Translations under genes and position numbers: made by a program
Assembly: GCF_003097495.1 (NCBI RefSeq)
Contig: NZ_QEOP01000002.1
Location: 1,302,001-1,366,000 of the forward strand
Reading direction: 5' to 3'
DNA from: Amnibacterium flavum
Lineage (GTDB): Bacteria; Actinomycetota; Actinomycetes; Actinomycetales; Microbacteriaceae
DNA: 64,000 bases
The notes under the pieces: model-generated
What the model was told of the DNA's origin: nothing
The model's input: the letters and a program-made list of their open reading frames with translations, nothing else
Databases searched by the model: none
Shown: positions 1-8,174 of the stretch, piece after piece
Numbering within the stretch: position 1 is the stretch's first letter
Layout of the letters: every line of letters begins with the position of its first letter

Positions 1-450
1 CCGCATCAGCTGATCGGGCGGGGCGATCTGCGGGATCATCGCCTGGACGGCGGGGGTCTGGAACCCCGCGCCGACGGATCTCGCCGCGACGGCGAGCAGG
101 ATGATCCAGAGATCGGTCACCCCGTTGAGCATGAGGAATGCCAGCACGAGGGTGACGACGGCGATGGTCCCGTCGGCCACCATGACGAGCACGCGGCGGT
201 TCATGCGGTCGGCGATGACACCGCCGAAGATGGACACGATGCCCTGCGGGAGGAACGCGGCGAGTGCGTAGATCGCGACCGCGAGACCCGACCGCGTCTC
301 GAACGTCACGTACCACATGACCGCGTACTGGACGAGCATCGAGCCGAACAGCGAGACCGTCTGCCCGCTGAGGAACAGGGTGACGTTGCGCTTCCAGTGC
401 TCGCCCACCGGTGCCGTGCTCGAGGGCGCGGTGGGGTCGGACTCCGTCAT
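1..450 (-). CDS. MFS transporter, N-terminal part (runs off left edge)
   Basis: About 150 residues of a major facilitator superfamily permease; the C-terminal part lies beyond position 1. After a short polar N-terminus come hydrophobic segments and the loop GGVIADRMNRRV, the cytoplasmic signature between TM2 and TM3 (G-x-x-x-D-R-x-x-R-R). It resembles the macrolide-efflux (MefA-like) branch, but the substrate cannot be told from this fragment. I start at ATG 450 because AAGAAGG lies five bases upstream; ATG 465 in the same frame would add MKKGE. It is transcribed away from the TMEM175-like gene. Confidence 0.85.
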   Translation of the reverse strand, partial: MTESDPTAPSSTAPVGEHWKRNVTLFLSGQTVSLFGSMLVQYAVMWYVTFETRSGLAVAIYALAAFLPQGIVSIFGGVIADRMNRRVLVMVADGTIAVVTLVLAFLMLNGVTDLWIILLAVAARSVGAGFQTPAVQAMIPQIAPPDQLMR

Positions 451-665
451 CTCACCCTTCTTCATCTCGTGGGGTGTGGATCGCGTATCCGCGCGCCGCG
501 GAGATCGCGTCGACGCCTCTCCTCGATGCTGTCATGCGCCCGTTCCCGCTGAAAGCTGTTTCCGAAGATTCTGTTCGGGGCCACCGACACCGGCTCGGTC
601 TCACATCGGCGACAGTCGGCGGACAGCCCATCGATGAAGACCGGGGGAACGCCCATAATGGCGGG

Positions 666-1286
666 GTGAACCGGGAACGCAGCCTTGATCGCCTGATCAC
701 GTTCTGCGACGCGGTCGTCGCGATCGCCATCACTCTGCTCGGGCTGCCGCTCGTCGACCTCGCCGGCGACTTCGACTCGGACGGCTCGGAGACGGTCGGC
801 GAGCTCCTCGCGTCGAACTGGCCGCGACTGTTCTCCTTCCTGCTCAGCTTCCTCGTCATCGCCGTGTTCTGGATGGGCCATCACCGCATCTACAACGGCG
901 TCCGGACGGCGTCGCACGGACTGGTCTGGGTGAACGTGCTGTGGCTGATCCCGATCGTGTTCCTCCCATTCCCGACCGAGCTGCTCGCCACGACCGGCAC
1001 ACGCGATGTCGGGATCTCGGCCCTCTACATCGGGACGCTCCTGGTGATCGCGCTTCTGCTGCTGCTGCAGGTCGTCGTCATCAGACGATCTGCCGCGATC
1101 GTGACGGAAGAACCCGTCAGCGCGGTGCCCTCCATCGTCACGTCGACGCTGTTCGCAGTGGCACTCGTCATCGCGTTGCTCGTCCCGACGGTCAGTCTCT
1201 GGCCGCTGCTCATCCTGATCCCCGGAAACCTCATCAGCGGGGCCATCGAGAAGAGACTCGCGCGCCGTCGCGGTCAGGTGCGGTAG
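666..1286 (+). CDS. TMEM175/DUF1211-family membrane protein
   Basis: 206-residue integral membrane protein. The N-terminus carries the family signature, Arg followed by F-x-D-A-V and A-I-A-I-T-L-L in the first membrane helix (residues about 8-25). In this family that motif lines the pore of a potassium-selective channel unrelated to classical K+ channels. About six hydrophobic segments are visible, as expected for the single-repeat bacterial form, which works as a tetramer. I chose GTG 666 because the signature helix follows at once; longer in-frame starts add a polar, non-conserved leader. The 3' end overlaps the convergent aminotransferase gene by 13 bases. Ion selectivity is inferred from the family only. 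Confidence 0.75.
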   Translation: MNRERSLDRLITFCDAVVAIAITLLGLPLVDLAGDFDSDGSETVGELLASNWPRLFSFLLSFLVIAVFWMGHHRIYNGVRTASHGLVWVNVLWLIPIVFLPFPTELLATTGTRDVGISALYIGTLLVIALLLLLQVVVIRRSAAIVTEEPVSAVPSIVTSTLFAVALVIALLVPTVSLWPLLILIPGNLISGAIEKRLARRRGQVR

Positions 1287-2473
1287 AGACGCACGGCCTC
1301 GCCCATGCGGGAGACCGCGTCGCGCAGGATGGGGCGGGGCATTGCGAAGACGAGGCGCACGAAGCCCTCGTATCCGCGCCCGCAGAGCGCCCCGTCGGTC
1401 AGAGCCACGCCGGCGTGCTCTCGGAAGAAGTCGGCCGGCGAGCCCGTGATGCCGAGGCGGCGGCAGTCGAGCCATGCGATGTAGGTCGCGTCGGGAGGCG
1501 TGTACCCGATCTCGGGAAGATGCTCGGCGAGCAGCCGCTCCAGCTCGCGCCGATTGCCGTCGAGGTATCCCACCGTGTCGAGGAGCCAATCGCGCCCCTC
1601 GGAGAAGGCGACGGTCGCCGCGATGACCCCCGGGGTGGATGCCCCGTGCACGACGGAGAAGCCGAAGTCCGCGTAGGCCGCTTCGTCCTCATCGTTCGAC
1701 GTGATCAGCTGCGCGGCTTTGAGCCCGGGGAGGTTCCAGGCCTTCGACGCCGAGGTGGCGGTGATGGTGTGGCTCGCTGTCGCGGGCGAGAGCGACGCGT
1801 ACGGGATGTGGCGACCGTCGTAGCGCAGCGCGGCGTGGATCTCGTCGGCGAATACCCTGCCGCCGTGCGCCTCGACGACCTCGGAGATGGCCTCGAGCTC
1901 GTCCCGGGTGAGTGCCGTGCCCGTCGGGTTGTGCGGATTGCAGAGCACGAGAGTCTCGGCGCCCGCGGCGAAAGCGGCGTCGACGGCTTCGAGATCGTGC
2001 CGCCAACGTCCGTCTTCGACGATGCCGGGGACTTCGATCACCTCCCGCCCGATCGCCGGGATGAACGTGAGGAACGGCATGTAGGCGGGGGTCGGCACGA
2101 TGACCGCCGAGCCGGCCGCGGAGTATCGGGACACCGCGACGTTGAACGCGGCCATGACGTCCGAGACGGGGTGGACGTGGCGCGGGTGGAGATCCCAGCC
2201 GTATTCGACGCGGTACCAGTCGGCGACCGCCTCCGACATGCGCGCACTCGTCGCCGGCGCGAGATACCCGAGGTCGCCCCGATCGACGGCGTCGTGGAGG
2301 GCCCGACGGACCACGGGAGCGGTGCCGAAATCCATCTCGGCGACCCATGCGCCGATGGTGCCCTCGTGCAGGCTCCATTTGCGACTGTCGGGTCGGGCGA
2401 GGGAGTCACGCTCGATCGCGTCGTAGTCGTGAGGCAGCGGCGCAGCGCTCTCTGGCCTGGACTCGTCCGACAT
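1274..2473 (-). CDS. PLP-dependent aminotransferase, MalY/PatB type
   Basis: 399-residue fold-type I PLP enzyme of the MalY/PatB branch (cystathionine beta-lyase-like C-S lyases and aminotransferases). Visible features are CNPHNPTG at about 178-185, ADEIH at 209-213 where Asp210 contacts the pyridine nitrogen, and the Schiff-base lysine in SASKAWNLPG (Lys244). The early WVAEMDF motif (43-49) is typical of this branch. The likely reaction is beta-elimination on cystathionine or cysteine conjugates, releasing pyruvate and ammonia, or a transamination; the sequence does not decide. It stands alone on its strand, 147 bases downstream of the VOC gene. Confidence 0.88.
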   Translation of the reverse strand: MSDESRPESAAPLPHDYDAIERDSLARPDSRKWSLHEGTIGAWVAEMDFGTAPVVRRALHDAVDRGDLGYLAPATSARMSEAVADWYRVEYGWDLHPRHVHPVSDVMAAFNVAVSRYSAAGSAVIVPTPAYMPFLTFIPAIGREVIEVPGIVEDGRWRHDLEAVDAAFAAGAETLVLCNPHNPTGTALTRDELEAISEVVEAHGGRVFADEIHAALRYDGRHIPYASLSPATASHTITATSASKAWNLPGLKAAQLITSNDEDEAAYADFGFSVVHGASTPGVIAATVAFSEGRDWLLDTVGYLDGNRRELERLLAEHLPEIGYTPPDATYIAWLDCRRLGITGSPADFFREHAGVALTDGALCGRGYEGFVRLVFAMPRPILRDAVSRMGEAVRLYRT

Positions 2474-2620
2474 GGTCCCCCGACTCTGCCATGTCGGCGA
2501 CGACCGCGGTCCGGCGAGGGAAACACGGAGTCACAGATCGGCGCCGCCACCACGCCGACTGTCCGCCCACCCCCGGCTGCGTACCGGCGGGGATCACCGT
2601 CGGGAGTGGGCGAGCGAGGG

Positions 2621-3052
2621 TCAGGCCGCCGGATACTCCGCGGCGATGTCGACGACCCATGTGACGCCGAATCGGTCCGCGAGCATCCCGTACAGCGGCG
2701 ACCACGCGGACGGACCGAGCGGCTGGATGACGGCCCCTCCCTCGGCCAGCTTCTCCCACGAGGCGGTGAGAGCGTCCTCATCACCGGCTGCGCCGCGCAC
2801 CGAGACGAAGAACGGGTCGTCGCCCCGGCTCCACGCTCGCGAGGACGGAACGTCGTAGGCCATCACGCGGAAGCCGCTCGGAGCAGCGACCTGCCCCCAT
2901 ACGACCTGATCGGCCTCCTCGGGCCTCGCTGCGCCACCCATGTCCGCATAGGTCATCACGACGAGGTCGCCGCCGAACGCCGCCTGGTAGAACTCGAGCG
3001 CTCGGCGGGCGTCGCCACGGAAGTTGAGGTGAGGGGTGACGTCGATCGTCAT
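2621..3052 (-). CDS. VOC (glyoxalase-fold, PhnB-like) protein
   Basis: 143-residue vicinal-oxygen-chelate protein of the PhnB/'3-demethylubiquinone methyltransferase-like' group. It opens with TPHLNFRGDARRALEFYQ and has the repeated beta-alpha-beta-beta-beta layout; DRFGVTWVVD closes the second half. Such proteins bind or modify small electrophiles, but PhnB-like members rarely have a proven substrate. ATG 3052 is preferred because the conserved strand begins directly after it; a start at 3103 would add 17 unconserved residues. It is divergent from the WYL regulator at 3157, about 104 bases away, so that protein probably controls it. Confidence 0.82.
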   Translation of the reverse strand: MTIDVTPHLNFRGDARRALEFYQAAFGGDLVVMTYADMGGAARPEEADQVVWGQVAAPSGFRVMAYDVPSSRAWSRGDDPFFVSVRGAAGDEDALTASWEKLAEGGAVIQPLGPSAWSPLYGMLADRFGVTWVVDIAAEYPAA

Positions 3053-3156
3053 GATTGCTCCTGATTCGGTTGCGGGACGGTCCCATCGACCGCCGTTCGA
3101 CAAGCCTTTCAGCGGTAGCGGTCAGTTTCCGTCCGCTATTCGCGCGAGAATGAATC

Positions 3157-4134
3157 ATGGCTGGAACGACCTCGCGACTACTGACCCTGCTGTCGCTGCT
3201 GCAGTCGCGCCGCGACTGGCCCGGCCAGCTGCTCGCGGAACGACTCGACATCAGCGAGCGGACGGTTCGGCGCGACGTGGACCGTCTCCGCGAACTCGGC
3301 TATCGGGTACGCGCGTTCAAGGGTCCCGACGGGGGCTACCGCCTCGAGGCCGGTTCCGAGCTGCCGCCTCTGCTCTTCGACGACGAGCAGGCGGTCGCGA
3401 TCGCCGTCGCCCTGCAGAGCGCGTCCGCGACCGGCGCCGGAATCGAAGAGGCCGGCGCGCGGGCGCTGACGACGGTCCGCCAGGTGATGCCGCCGCGTCT
3501 CCGACACCGGATCGACAACCTCGAATTGACCACACTCCCCCGTAGCGGAGTCGACGTCCAGGTGGACACCGAGGTCCTCGTCGCGATCGGTGCCGCGACT
3601 CGGGCCCATCAGGTCCTCCGCTTCGACTACTCCTCCGGTGCGGCCCACCACGATGCCGCCGCGCTGACCCCGGTACGCCGTGCAGAACCGCACCACCTCG
3701 TGGCGAGGGACGGCCGCTGGTATCTCGTCGCCTGGGACCTCGACCGCGACGACTGGCGCACCTACCGGGTCGACAGGATCTCGCTCCGGTCGTCCGTCGG
3801 TCCTCGCTTCAGTCCACGTGGAATACCCGGCGGCGATGTCGGCGCCTTCGTCTCCGCACGATTCAAGGGTTCCGAGGGCGCAGACGTCTGGCCGTGCGTC
3901 GGCGAGGTCGTCCTCGCCCTGCCCGCGAGAGCCGTCACGCCGTTCGCGGGCGAGTCGATCGTGGAGGACCTCGGTGACGGCCGCTCGCGCCTCATCGCCG
4001 GAGCCTGGTCGTGGCCGGCGCTCGCCGCGTCGCTCGGCAGGTTCGACGCCGACATCGAGGTCGTCGGCCCTTCCGAGCTGACCGATGCGTTCGCGCTTCT
4101 CGCGCGGCGGTTCCGGTCGGCGGCGACGGGGTGA
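3157..4134 (+). CDS. YafY/PafC-type transcriptional regulator, HTH + WYL domain
   Basis: 325 residues. The N-terminus is a winged HTH of the HTH_11 type (residues about 3-60, with LDISERTVRRDVDRLRELGY as recognition region and wing). A linker follows, then a WYL domain whose core WYLVAWDLDRDDWRTYRVDR lies near residues 188-207. WYL domains bind nucleic acid or small ligands and make these proteins repressors or activators of stress and catabolic genes. Divergent to the VOC gene with a short shared promoter region, it is probably that gene's regulator; the inducer is unknown. Confidence 0.88.
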   Translation: MAGTTSRLLTLLSLLQSRRDWPGQLLAERLDISERTVRRDVDRLRELGYRVRAFKGPDGGYRLEAGSELPPLLFDDEQAVAIAVALQSASATGAGIEEAGARALTTVRQVMPPRLRHRIDNLELTTLPRSGVDVQVDTEVLVAIGAATRAHQVLRFDYSSGAAHHDAAALTPVRRAEPHHLVARDGRWYLVAWDLDRDDWRTYRVDRISLRSSVGPRFSPRGIPGGDVGAFVSARFKGSEGADVWPCVGEVVLALPARAVTPFAGESIVEDLGDGRSRLIAGAWSWPALAASLGRFDADIEVVGPSELTDAFALLARRFRSAATG

Positions 4135-4271
4135 GCGCCTGACAGATGCCGGCTCGCCAGTGCTGGCGGTCCGTGGTTCGTGCCGTCGAGGCGTGAGTGT
4201 GCTTGGGTGGTGATGGCCTCGTCTCCCGCAGTCGTCTACTGCGGTCGCTCGGCCACGAGGAGGATCGACAC

Positions 4272-5381
4272 GTGCCATTCGCCGACGAGCTCATCGGCAT
4301 CCGCACCGCCCAGGCGCTCGTGGATGCGATCGACGCCGCCGCGCCCGGCTCGCGTCTGCCCGCCCTCCGCGAGGCGGCAACCCGGCTCGACGACCTCTCG
4401 CTCCGCGAACGGGCGGACCTGCTGCGCGACGCACTGCTGCGGGACATCCCCGGCGACTACGCGCAGTTCGCGTCCGTCATCCGGGCGGCGCGCGACGGGG
4501 AGCTGCCCTTCAGCGGATGGCTGATCTGGCCGGTCACCGGGGCGGTCGCGCAGAAAGCCGTCGAGGAGAGCACCGACGCGTCGTTCGATGACGCGATGGA
4601 TCTGCTCGCCGACCTGACCTCGCGCCTCACGGCCGAGTTCGCGATTCGAGTGCTGCTGCGGCACGACCTGCCTCGCGCGCTCGAGACGGCGCGCCGATGG
4701 ACGGGGTCGGCGGACACCGATGTGCGCCGTCTCGCTTCGGAGGGCACGCGACCGTACCTGCCGTGGTCGGTCCGCGTTCCGGCGATCATCGTGTCGCCCG
4801 GCTCGACAGTGCCCATTCTCGATGCCCTCTACCGCGACCCCAGCGATTACGTGCGCCGTTCCGTCGCCAATCACCTCAACGACCTCAGCCGTGACGCTCC
4901 GGACCTCGTCGTCGGGACCGCACGACGATGGCTCGAGAACCCCGACGAGAACACGCCCGGGGTCGTCCGGCACGGCCTGCGGACGCTCATCAAGAAGGGG
5001 AACAGGGGCGCACTGGAACTGCTCGGGTTCACCCCCGCGAGCGTCGACGTCGTAGGCCCCGTCCTGTCGGCCGAGCGGATCGGATTCGGTGGGAGCATCG
5101 ACTTCAGGGCGACGATCATCAACACGGGATTGGAACCGGCTCGGCTCGCGGTCGACTACACCGTTCACCATCAGAAGGCGAACGGTCAGCTGACCGGGAA
5201 GACGTTCAAGCTGACGACCGTGATGCTGGCGCCCGGCGAGGCGACGACGCTCAATCGGACGCACTCGTTCCGACCGATCACGACGCGGCGCTACCACCCG
5301 GGCGAGCACGCGATCGAGCTGCAGGTCAACGGCGTCCGGCACGGCCGTACGACGTTCGTGCTCGAGGCGCCCGACGACTAG
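4272..5381 (+). CDS. HEAT-repeat DNA-alkylation-repair-like protein
   Basis: 369 residues. The first two thirds are amphipathic helix pairs of HEAT type (for example the repeat around SVANHLNDLSRDAPDL), as in AlkC/AlkD base-excision glycosylases. The last ~110 residues are beta-rich with an Ig-like look (IDFRATIINTGLEPARLAVD), an arrangement seen in AlkC-like proteins. The likely role is binding and excision of alkylated bases, but I cannot align the catalytic Asp with certainty. GTG 4272 is chosen because AGGAGG lies about 9 bases upstream; longer in-frame extensions lack such a site. The stop overlaps the convergent SnoaL-like gene by four bases. Confidence 0.7.
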   Translation: MPFADELIGIRTAQALVDAIDAAAPGSRLPALREAATRLDDLSLRERADLLRDALLRDIPGDYAQFASVIRAARDGELPFSGWLIWPVTGAVAQKAVEESTDASFDDAMDLLADLTSRLTAEFAIRVLLRHDLPRALETARRWTGSADTDVRRLASEGTRPYLPWSVRVPAIIVSPGSTVPILDALYRDPSDYVRRSVANHLNDLSRDAPDLVVGTARRWLENPDENTPGVVRHGLRTLIKKGNRGALELLGFTPASVDVVGPVLSAERIGFGGSIDFRATIINTGLEPARLAVDYTVHHQKANGQLTGKTFKLTTVMLAPGEATTLNRTHSFRPITTRRYHPGEHAIELQVNGVRHGRTTFVLEAPDD

Positions 5382-5737
5382 GACTTCGTCAGATAGGTGT
5401 AGAGCGCGGTGATGCGGCCGTCCTTCACCAGGATGGTGTCGACCCCCGTGACCACCGGTTCCGCCGCTTCGGGACCGAATCCCCATGCGAGCGCACCGAG
5501 ATCCTTCACGACGCGCGCGGGACCGATGGGGGCGAGCACGAAGTCGGCGGGCGCCTGATCGATGATCTCCTGCGCTTTCCGGCTGATCGCGTCACGGCCG
5601 ACGGCCTCGCCCTCCTCGTCGGCGAACGCGGCGTCGACGACGAAGATGTCGGCGATCACCGATGCACGGATTCCGGGGTCCCGCTGTCCGAACACCTCGG
5701 ACAGGTTCTTGTGGAGCAGGTCAGCGATCTCGGCCAC
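5378..5737 (-). CDS. SnoaL/NTF2-like protein
   Basis: 119-residue cone-shaped alpha+beta (NTF2-like) protein. It begins with a helix (ADLLHKNLSEVFGQRD), then a strand-turn with the typical ADIFVVDAAFAD, and ends in the two strands TILVKDGRITALYTYL found at the end of SnoaL-like domains. Members include polyketide cyclases, isomerases and many proteins of unknown function; nothing here fixes a substrate. GTG 5737 is chosen because GAGGAGAG lies seven bases upstream; an ATG 33 bases earlier lacks a ribosome binding site. It is convergent with the HEAT-repeat gene. Confidence 0.75.
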   Translation of the reverse strand: MAEIADLLHKNLSEVFGQRDPGIRASVIADIFVVDAAFADEEGEAVGRDAISRKAQEIIDQAPADFVLAPIGPARVVKDLGALAWGFGPEAAEPVVTGVDTILVKDGRITALYTYLTKS

Positions 5738-5789
5738 GGGTTCTCTCCTCGTCAGGGTTGCTGCGTTCACGTATCCAACAGGTCCGAGA

Positions 5790-6086
5790 TCACTCGGCGG
5801 GTGCGTCGTTCCGTGACCCGGGCGGCTCGCCCTCCCAGTCCGGGTGGGCGTCCCAGCCGCCGAAACGTCGTCGTGATGCCCAGACCGCCACTGCGAAGAA
5901 TGCCAGATGGAATGCGACCCCGGCCACTGTCACCCAGGCGAGGACGGGGTGGCCGTGCAGGAAGCCGATCGTTATGGCGATTGCACCGAGGAGGAACAGG
6001 ACCAGATACCCGAAGCCGAGCGCGACCTTGGAGGGGGCTCGCATGATGCGAACGTCCCACGCGATGCGCCGCAGCCAACCCGCCAT
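5790..6086 (-). CDS. small two-helix membrane protein
   Basis: 98 residues with two hydrophobic segments (about 23-43, GYLVLFLLGAIAITIGFLHG, and 48-68, AWVTVAGVAFHLAFFAVAVW), a basic RRRFGGW stop-transfer patch and an acidic-polar tail. The basic N-terminus (WLRRIAWDVRIMRAP) suggests an inside N-terminus and a hairpin topology. I do not recognise a named family. It lies between the ABC-F gene and the SnoaL-like gene on the same strand, with no sign of coupling. Confidence 0.65.
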   Translation of the reverse strand: MAGWLRRIAWDVRIMRAPSKVALGFGYLVLFLLGAIAITIGFLHGHPVLAWVTVAGVAFHLAFFAVAVWASRRRFGGWDAHPDWEGEPPGSRNDAPAE

Positions 6087-6111
6087 CGAGACAGGCTAGC
6101 CGTGCCCTTGG

Positions 6112-7707
6112 TCAGGCGGCGCGGACGTCGATCTCGCCGACGGCTGCGCCGGGGGCGCCGAAGACGAGCATCCGATTCGCGATCTTGTCGGTGAAGAACC
6201 GGTCATGGCTGACCACGATCACCGCGCCCGGGAAGTGAACGAGAGCACGTTCCATGACCTGGGTGCTGGGCAGGTCGAGGTGGTTCGTCGGCTCGTCGAG
6301 CAGCAGCACCGATGCGCCGGACAGGAGGCACTGCGCCATCGCCACGCGGGCGCGCTGGCCGCCGGACAGTTCACGGATCCGCTTCTTCAGGTCGGCTTCG
6401 GAGAACTGGAACATCGCGAGGAAGCGGCCGACCGATTTGCGGGTGGCGGTGAGCGCGAGACTGTCGGGCATCGCGTTCACCGCGTGCGTCACGGTGTCGT
6501 CGAGGTCGAGGTCGTCGAGCACCTGGTTGTAGGAGACGATCTTCGCGCCCGACGCCCAGGCGACGTCGCCCGAATCGTGTTTCTCCTCCCCGGTCAGCAC
6601 ACGGAGAAGGGTGCTCTTGCCGCTGCCGTTCGCGCCGAGCACGACGATGCGGTTGCCACGGCGGACCTCGAAGTCGAGGCCGGAGAACAGGGTGCGGTCG
6701 CCGTACGACTTGGTCAGTCCGTTGACGCGGCAGAGCACGTCTTTGACATGGAGTCCGCGGTAGATCTCGGTGATGATCTCGTCGACGGGCCGCGGGGCGC
6801 GGTTCTTCTTGATGCCCGAGAGCTGTTTGTCGAGTCCCTTGCTGCTGCTCTTGGCGGCCTCGCGACGGTCGGCGATGCCCTCGGCCTCGAAGGCGAGGAG
6901 CTCGGATTCGTGGACGAACTGAGCTTCGAGGGTTTTGAGGCGGAACTGCTTCTGGATGACGTATTCGTCGAAGTTGCCGGGGTATTCGTGCAGGTGGTAG
7001 TTCTCGACCTCGACGATGCGTGTCGCGACCGCGTCGAGGAATCTGCGGTCGTGGGAGACGATGATCGCGGCGCCGTGGAAGTCGCGGAACCAGTTCTCGA
7101 GCCATTCGACGCCCGCGACGTCGAGGTAGTTCGTGGGCTCGTCGAGGAGCAGGATGTCGGGGTCTTCGAGCAGGATCTTGGCGAGGGCAGCCCGGTTGCG
7201 CCATCCGCCGGACAGGTCGTCGATGGCGGCCGTGCGGTGGGCCTCGGTGAAGCCGAGGGTGGTGAGCGCCTGGTCGATCTTGCGCGGGTAGTCCCAGCCG
7301 TCGAGGTGATCCATCTCGGCGAAGAGTTCGGACTGCCGGTCGATGAGCCGGTCGAGCTCGGGGCCGCCGGTGGGGTCGGCGGCGATCGCGGCGTCGATGG
7401 AGGCGAGCTCGTCTTCGACGGCGTGCACCTGGACGAAGAGGGCGTCGAGCACTTCGGTGATGGTGGCGGTGCCGTCGAGTTCGGAGAACTGCGAGAAGTA
7501 GCCGATGCGGGTGCCGGGTTCGATGGTGACGGTTCCGGTGTCGGGCTGGATCTGCTCGAGGACGAGCCTCAGCAGCGTGGTCTTGCCGGACCCGTTGCGC
7601 CCGATGAGCCCGACCCTGTCCTTATTCTCGAGGCGGAAGAACCCTTCGCGGAGGATCGGAGTGTTCTCGAGTCGAACACTGACGTCATTCAGTCGAACCA
7701 GGCTCAT
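6112..7707 (-). CDS. ABC-F family ATPase
   Basis: 531 residues with two ABC nucleotide-binding domains and no membrane segments, so an ABC-F protein acting on ribosomes rather than a transporter. The first domain has GRNGSGKTT, LSGGWRNRAALAK and LLLDEPTNYLD; the second has GANGSGKST, LSGGQRARVAMAQ and LLLDEPTNHLD. The charged linker between them (about residues 235-310) is the P-site tRNA interaction motif region. ABC-F proteins act in translation quality control or ribosome protection against antibiotics; housekeeping and resistance types cannot be separated here. ATG 7707 is chosen because the first ABC strand starts at once; a longer frame upstream runs into the repeat array. Confidence 0.9.
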   Translation of the reverse strand: MSLVRLNDVSVRLENTPILREGFFRLENKDRVGLIGRNGSGKTTLLRLVLEQIQPDTGTVTIEPGTRIGYFSQFSELDGTATITEVLDALFVQVHAVEDELASIDAAIAADPTGGPELDRLIDRQSELFAEMDHLDGWDYPRKIDQALTTLGFTEAHRTAAIDDLSGGWRNRAALAKILLEDPDILLLDEPTNYLDVAGVEWLENWFRDFHGAAIIVSHDRRFLDAVATRIVEVENYHLHEYPGNFDEYVIQKQFRLKTLEAQFVHESELLAFEAEGIADRREAAKSSSKGLDKQLSGIKKNRAPRPVDEIITEIYRGLHVKDVLCRVNGLTKSYGDRTLFSGLDFEVRRGNRIVVLGANGSGKSTLLRVLTGEEKHDSGDVAWASGAKIVSYNQVLDDLDLDDTVTHAVNAMPDSLALTATRKSVGRFLAMFQFSEADLKKRIRELSGGQRARVAMAQCLLSGASVLLLDEPTNHLDLPSTQVMERALVHFPGAVIVVSHDRFFTDKIANRMLVFGAPGAAVGEIDVRAA

Positions 7708-7792
7708 GCGGTGTCTGTCCCTCGTGGGTGTCAGCCGCGGCGACGGCGATCGGACCACCAGCCTATGCACCGGCGGCGGTACCACCCCGCCG

Positions 7793-8160
7793 CCCTCACC
7801 CGTTGAGCGCAGCGAAACGAAGGGACTCCCCTCAACCCACGGCCTGCGCGTCGCTCCGCTCTGCGGGCGGCAACACCCCGCCCGTTGAGCGCAGCGAAAC
7901 GAAGGAACTCCCCTCAACCCACGGCCTGCGCGTCGCTCCGCTCTGCGGGCGGCAACACCCCGCCCGTTGAGCGCAGCGAAACGAAGAGACTCCCCTCAAC
8001 CCACGGCCTGCGCGTCGCTTCGCTCTGCGGGCGGCAACACCCCGCCCGTTGAGCGCAGCGAAACGAAGAGACTCCCCTCAACCCACAGCCTGCGCGTCGC
8101 TTCGCTCTGCGGGCGGCAACACCCGCCCGTTGAGCGCAGCGAAATGAGCGTGCCGGGCGA
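7793..8160 (+). repeat. tandem array of an 82-bp intergenic repeat (left of HNH gene)
   Basis: The motif CGTTGAGCGCAGCGAAACGA starts at 7801, 7883, 7965 and 8047, and again (ending GAAATGA) at 8128, so spacing is 82, 82, 82 and 81 bp. Each unit also holds CCTGCGCGTCGCTTCGCTCT or a one-base variant, which is roughly the inverse complement of AGCGCAGCGAAACGA; one unit can therefore fold on itself like a pair of inverted REP elements. Units are nearly identical, with a few transitions. The array fills the gap between the ABC-F start and the HNH gene; no coding is credible in it. Confidence 0.92.
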
Positions 8161-8174
8161 AGGAAGGCCCGGTA

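Noticed and set aside
941-3064. 707-codon open frame on the plus strand
   Set aside because: It lies opposite the aminotransferase and VOC genes and across several real features; the product is Arg/Gly/Asp-rich with no family motif, as expected for antisense frames in high-GC DNA.
6205-7806. 533-codon open frame opposite the ABC-F gene
   Set aside because: Pure Val/Gly/Asp/Glu-rich shadow of the ABC-F codons; no start site or domain.
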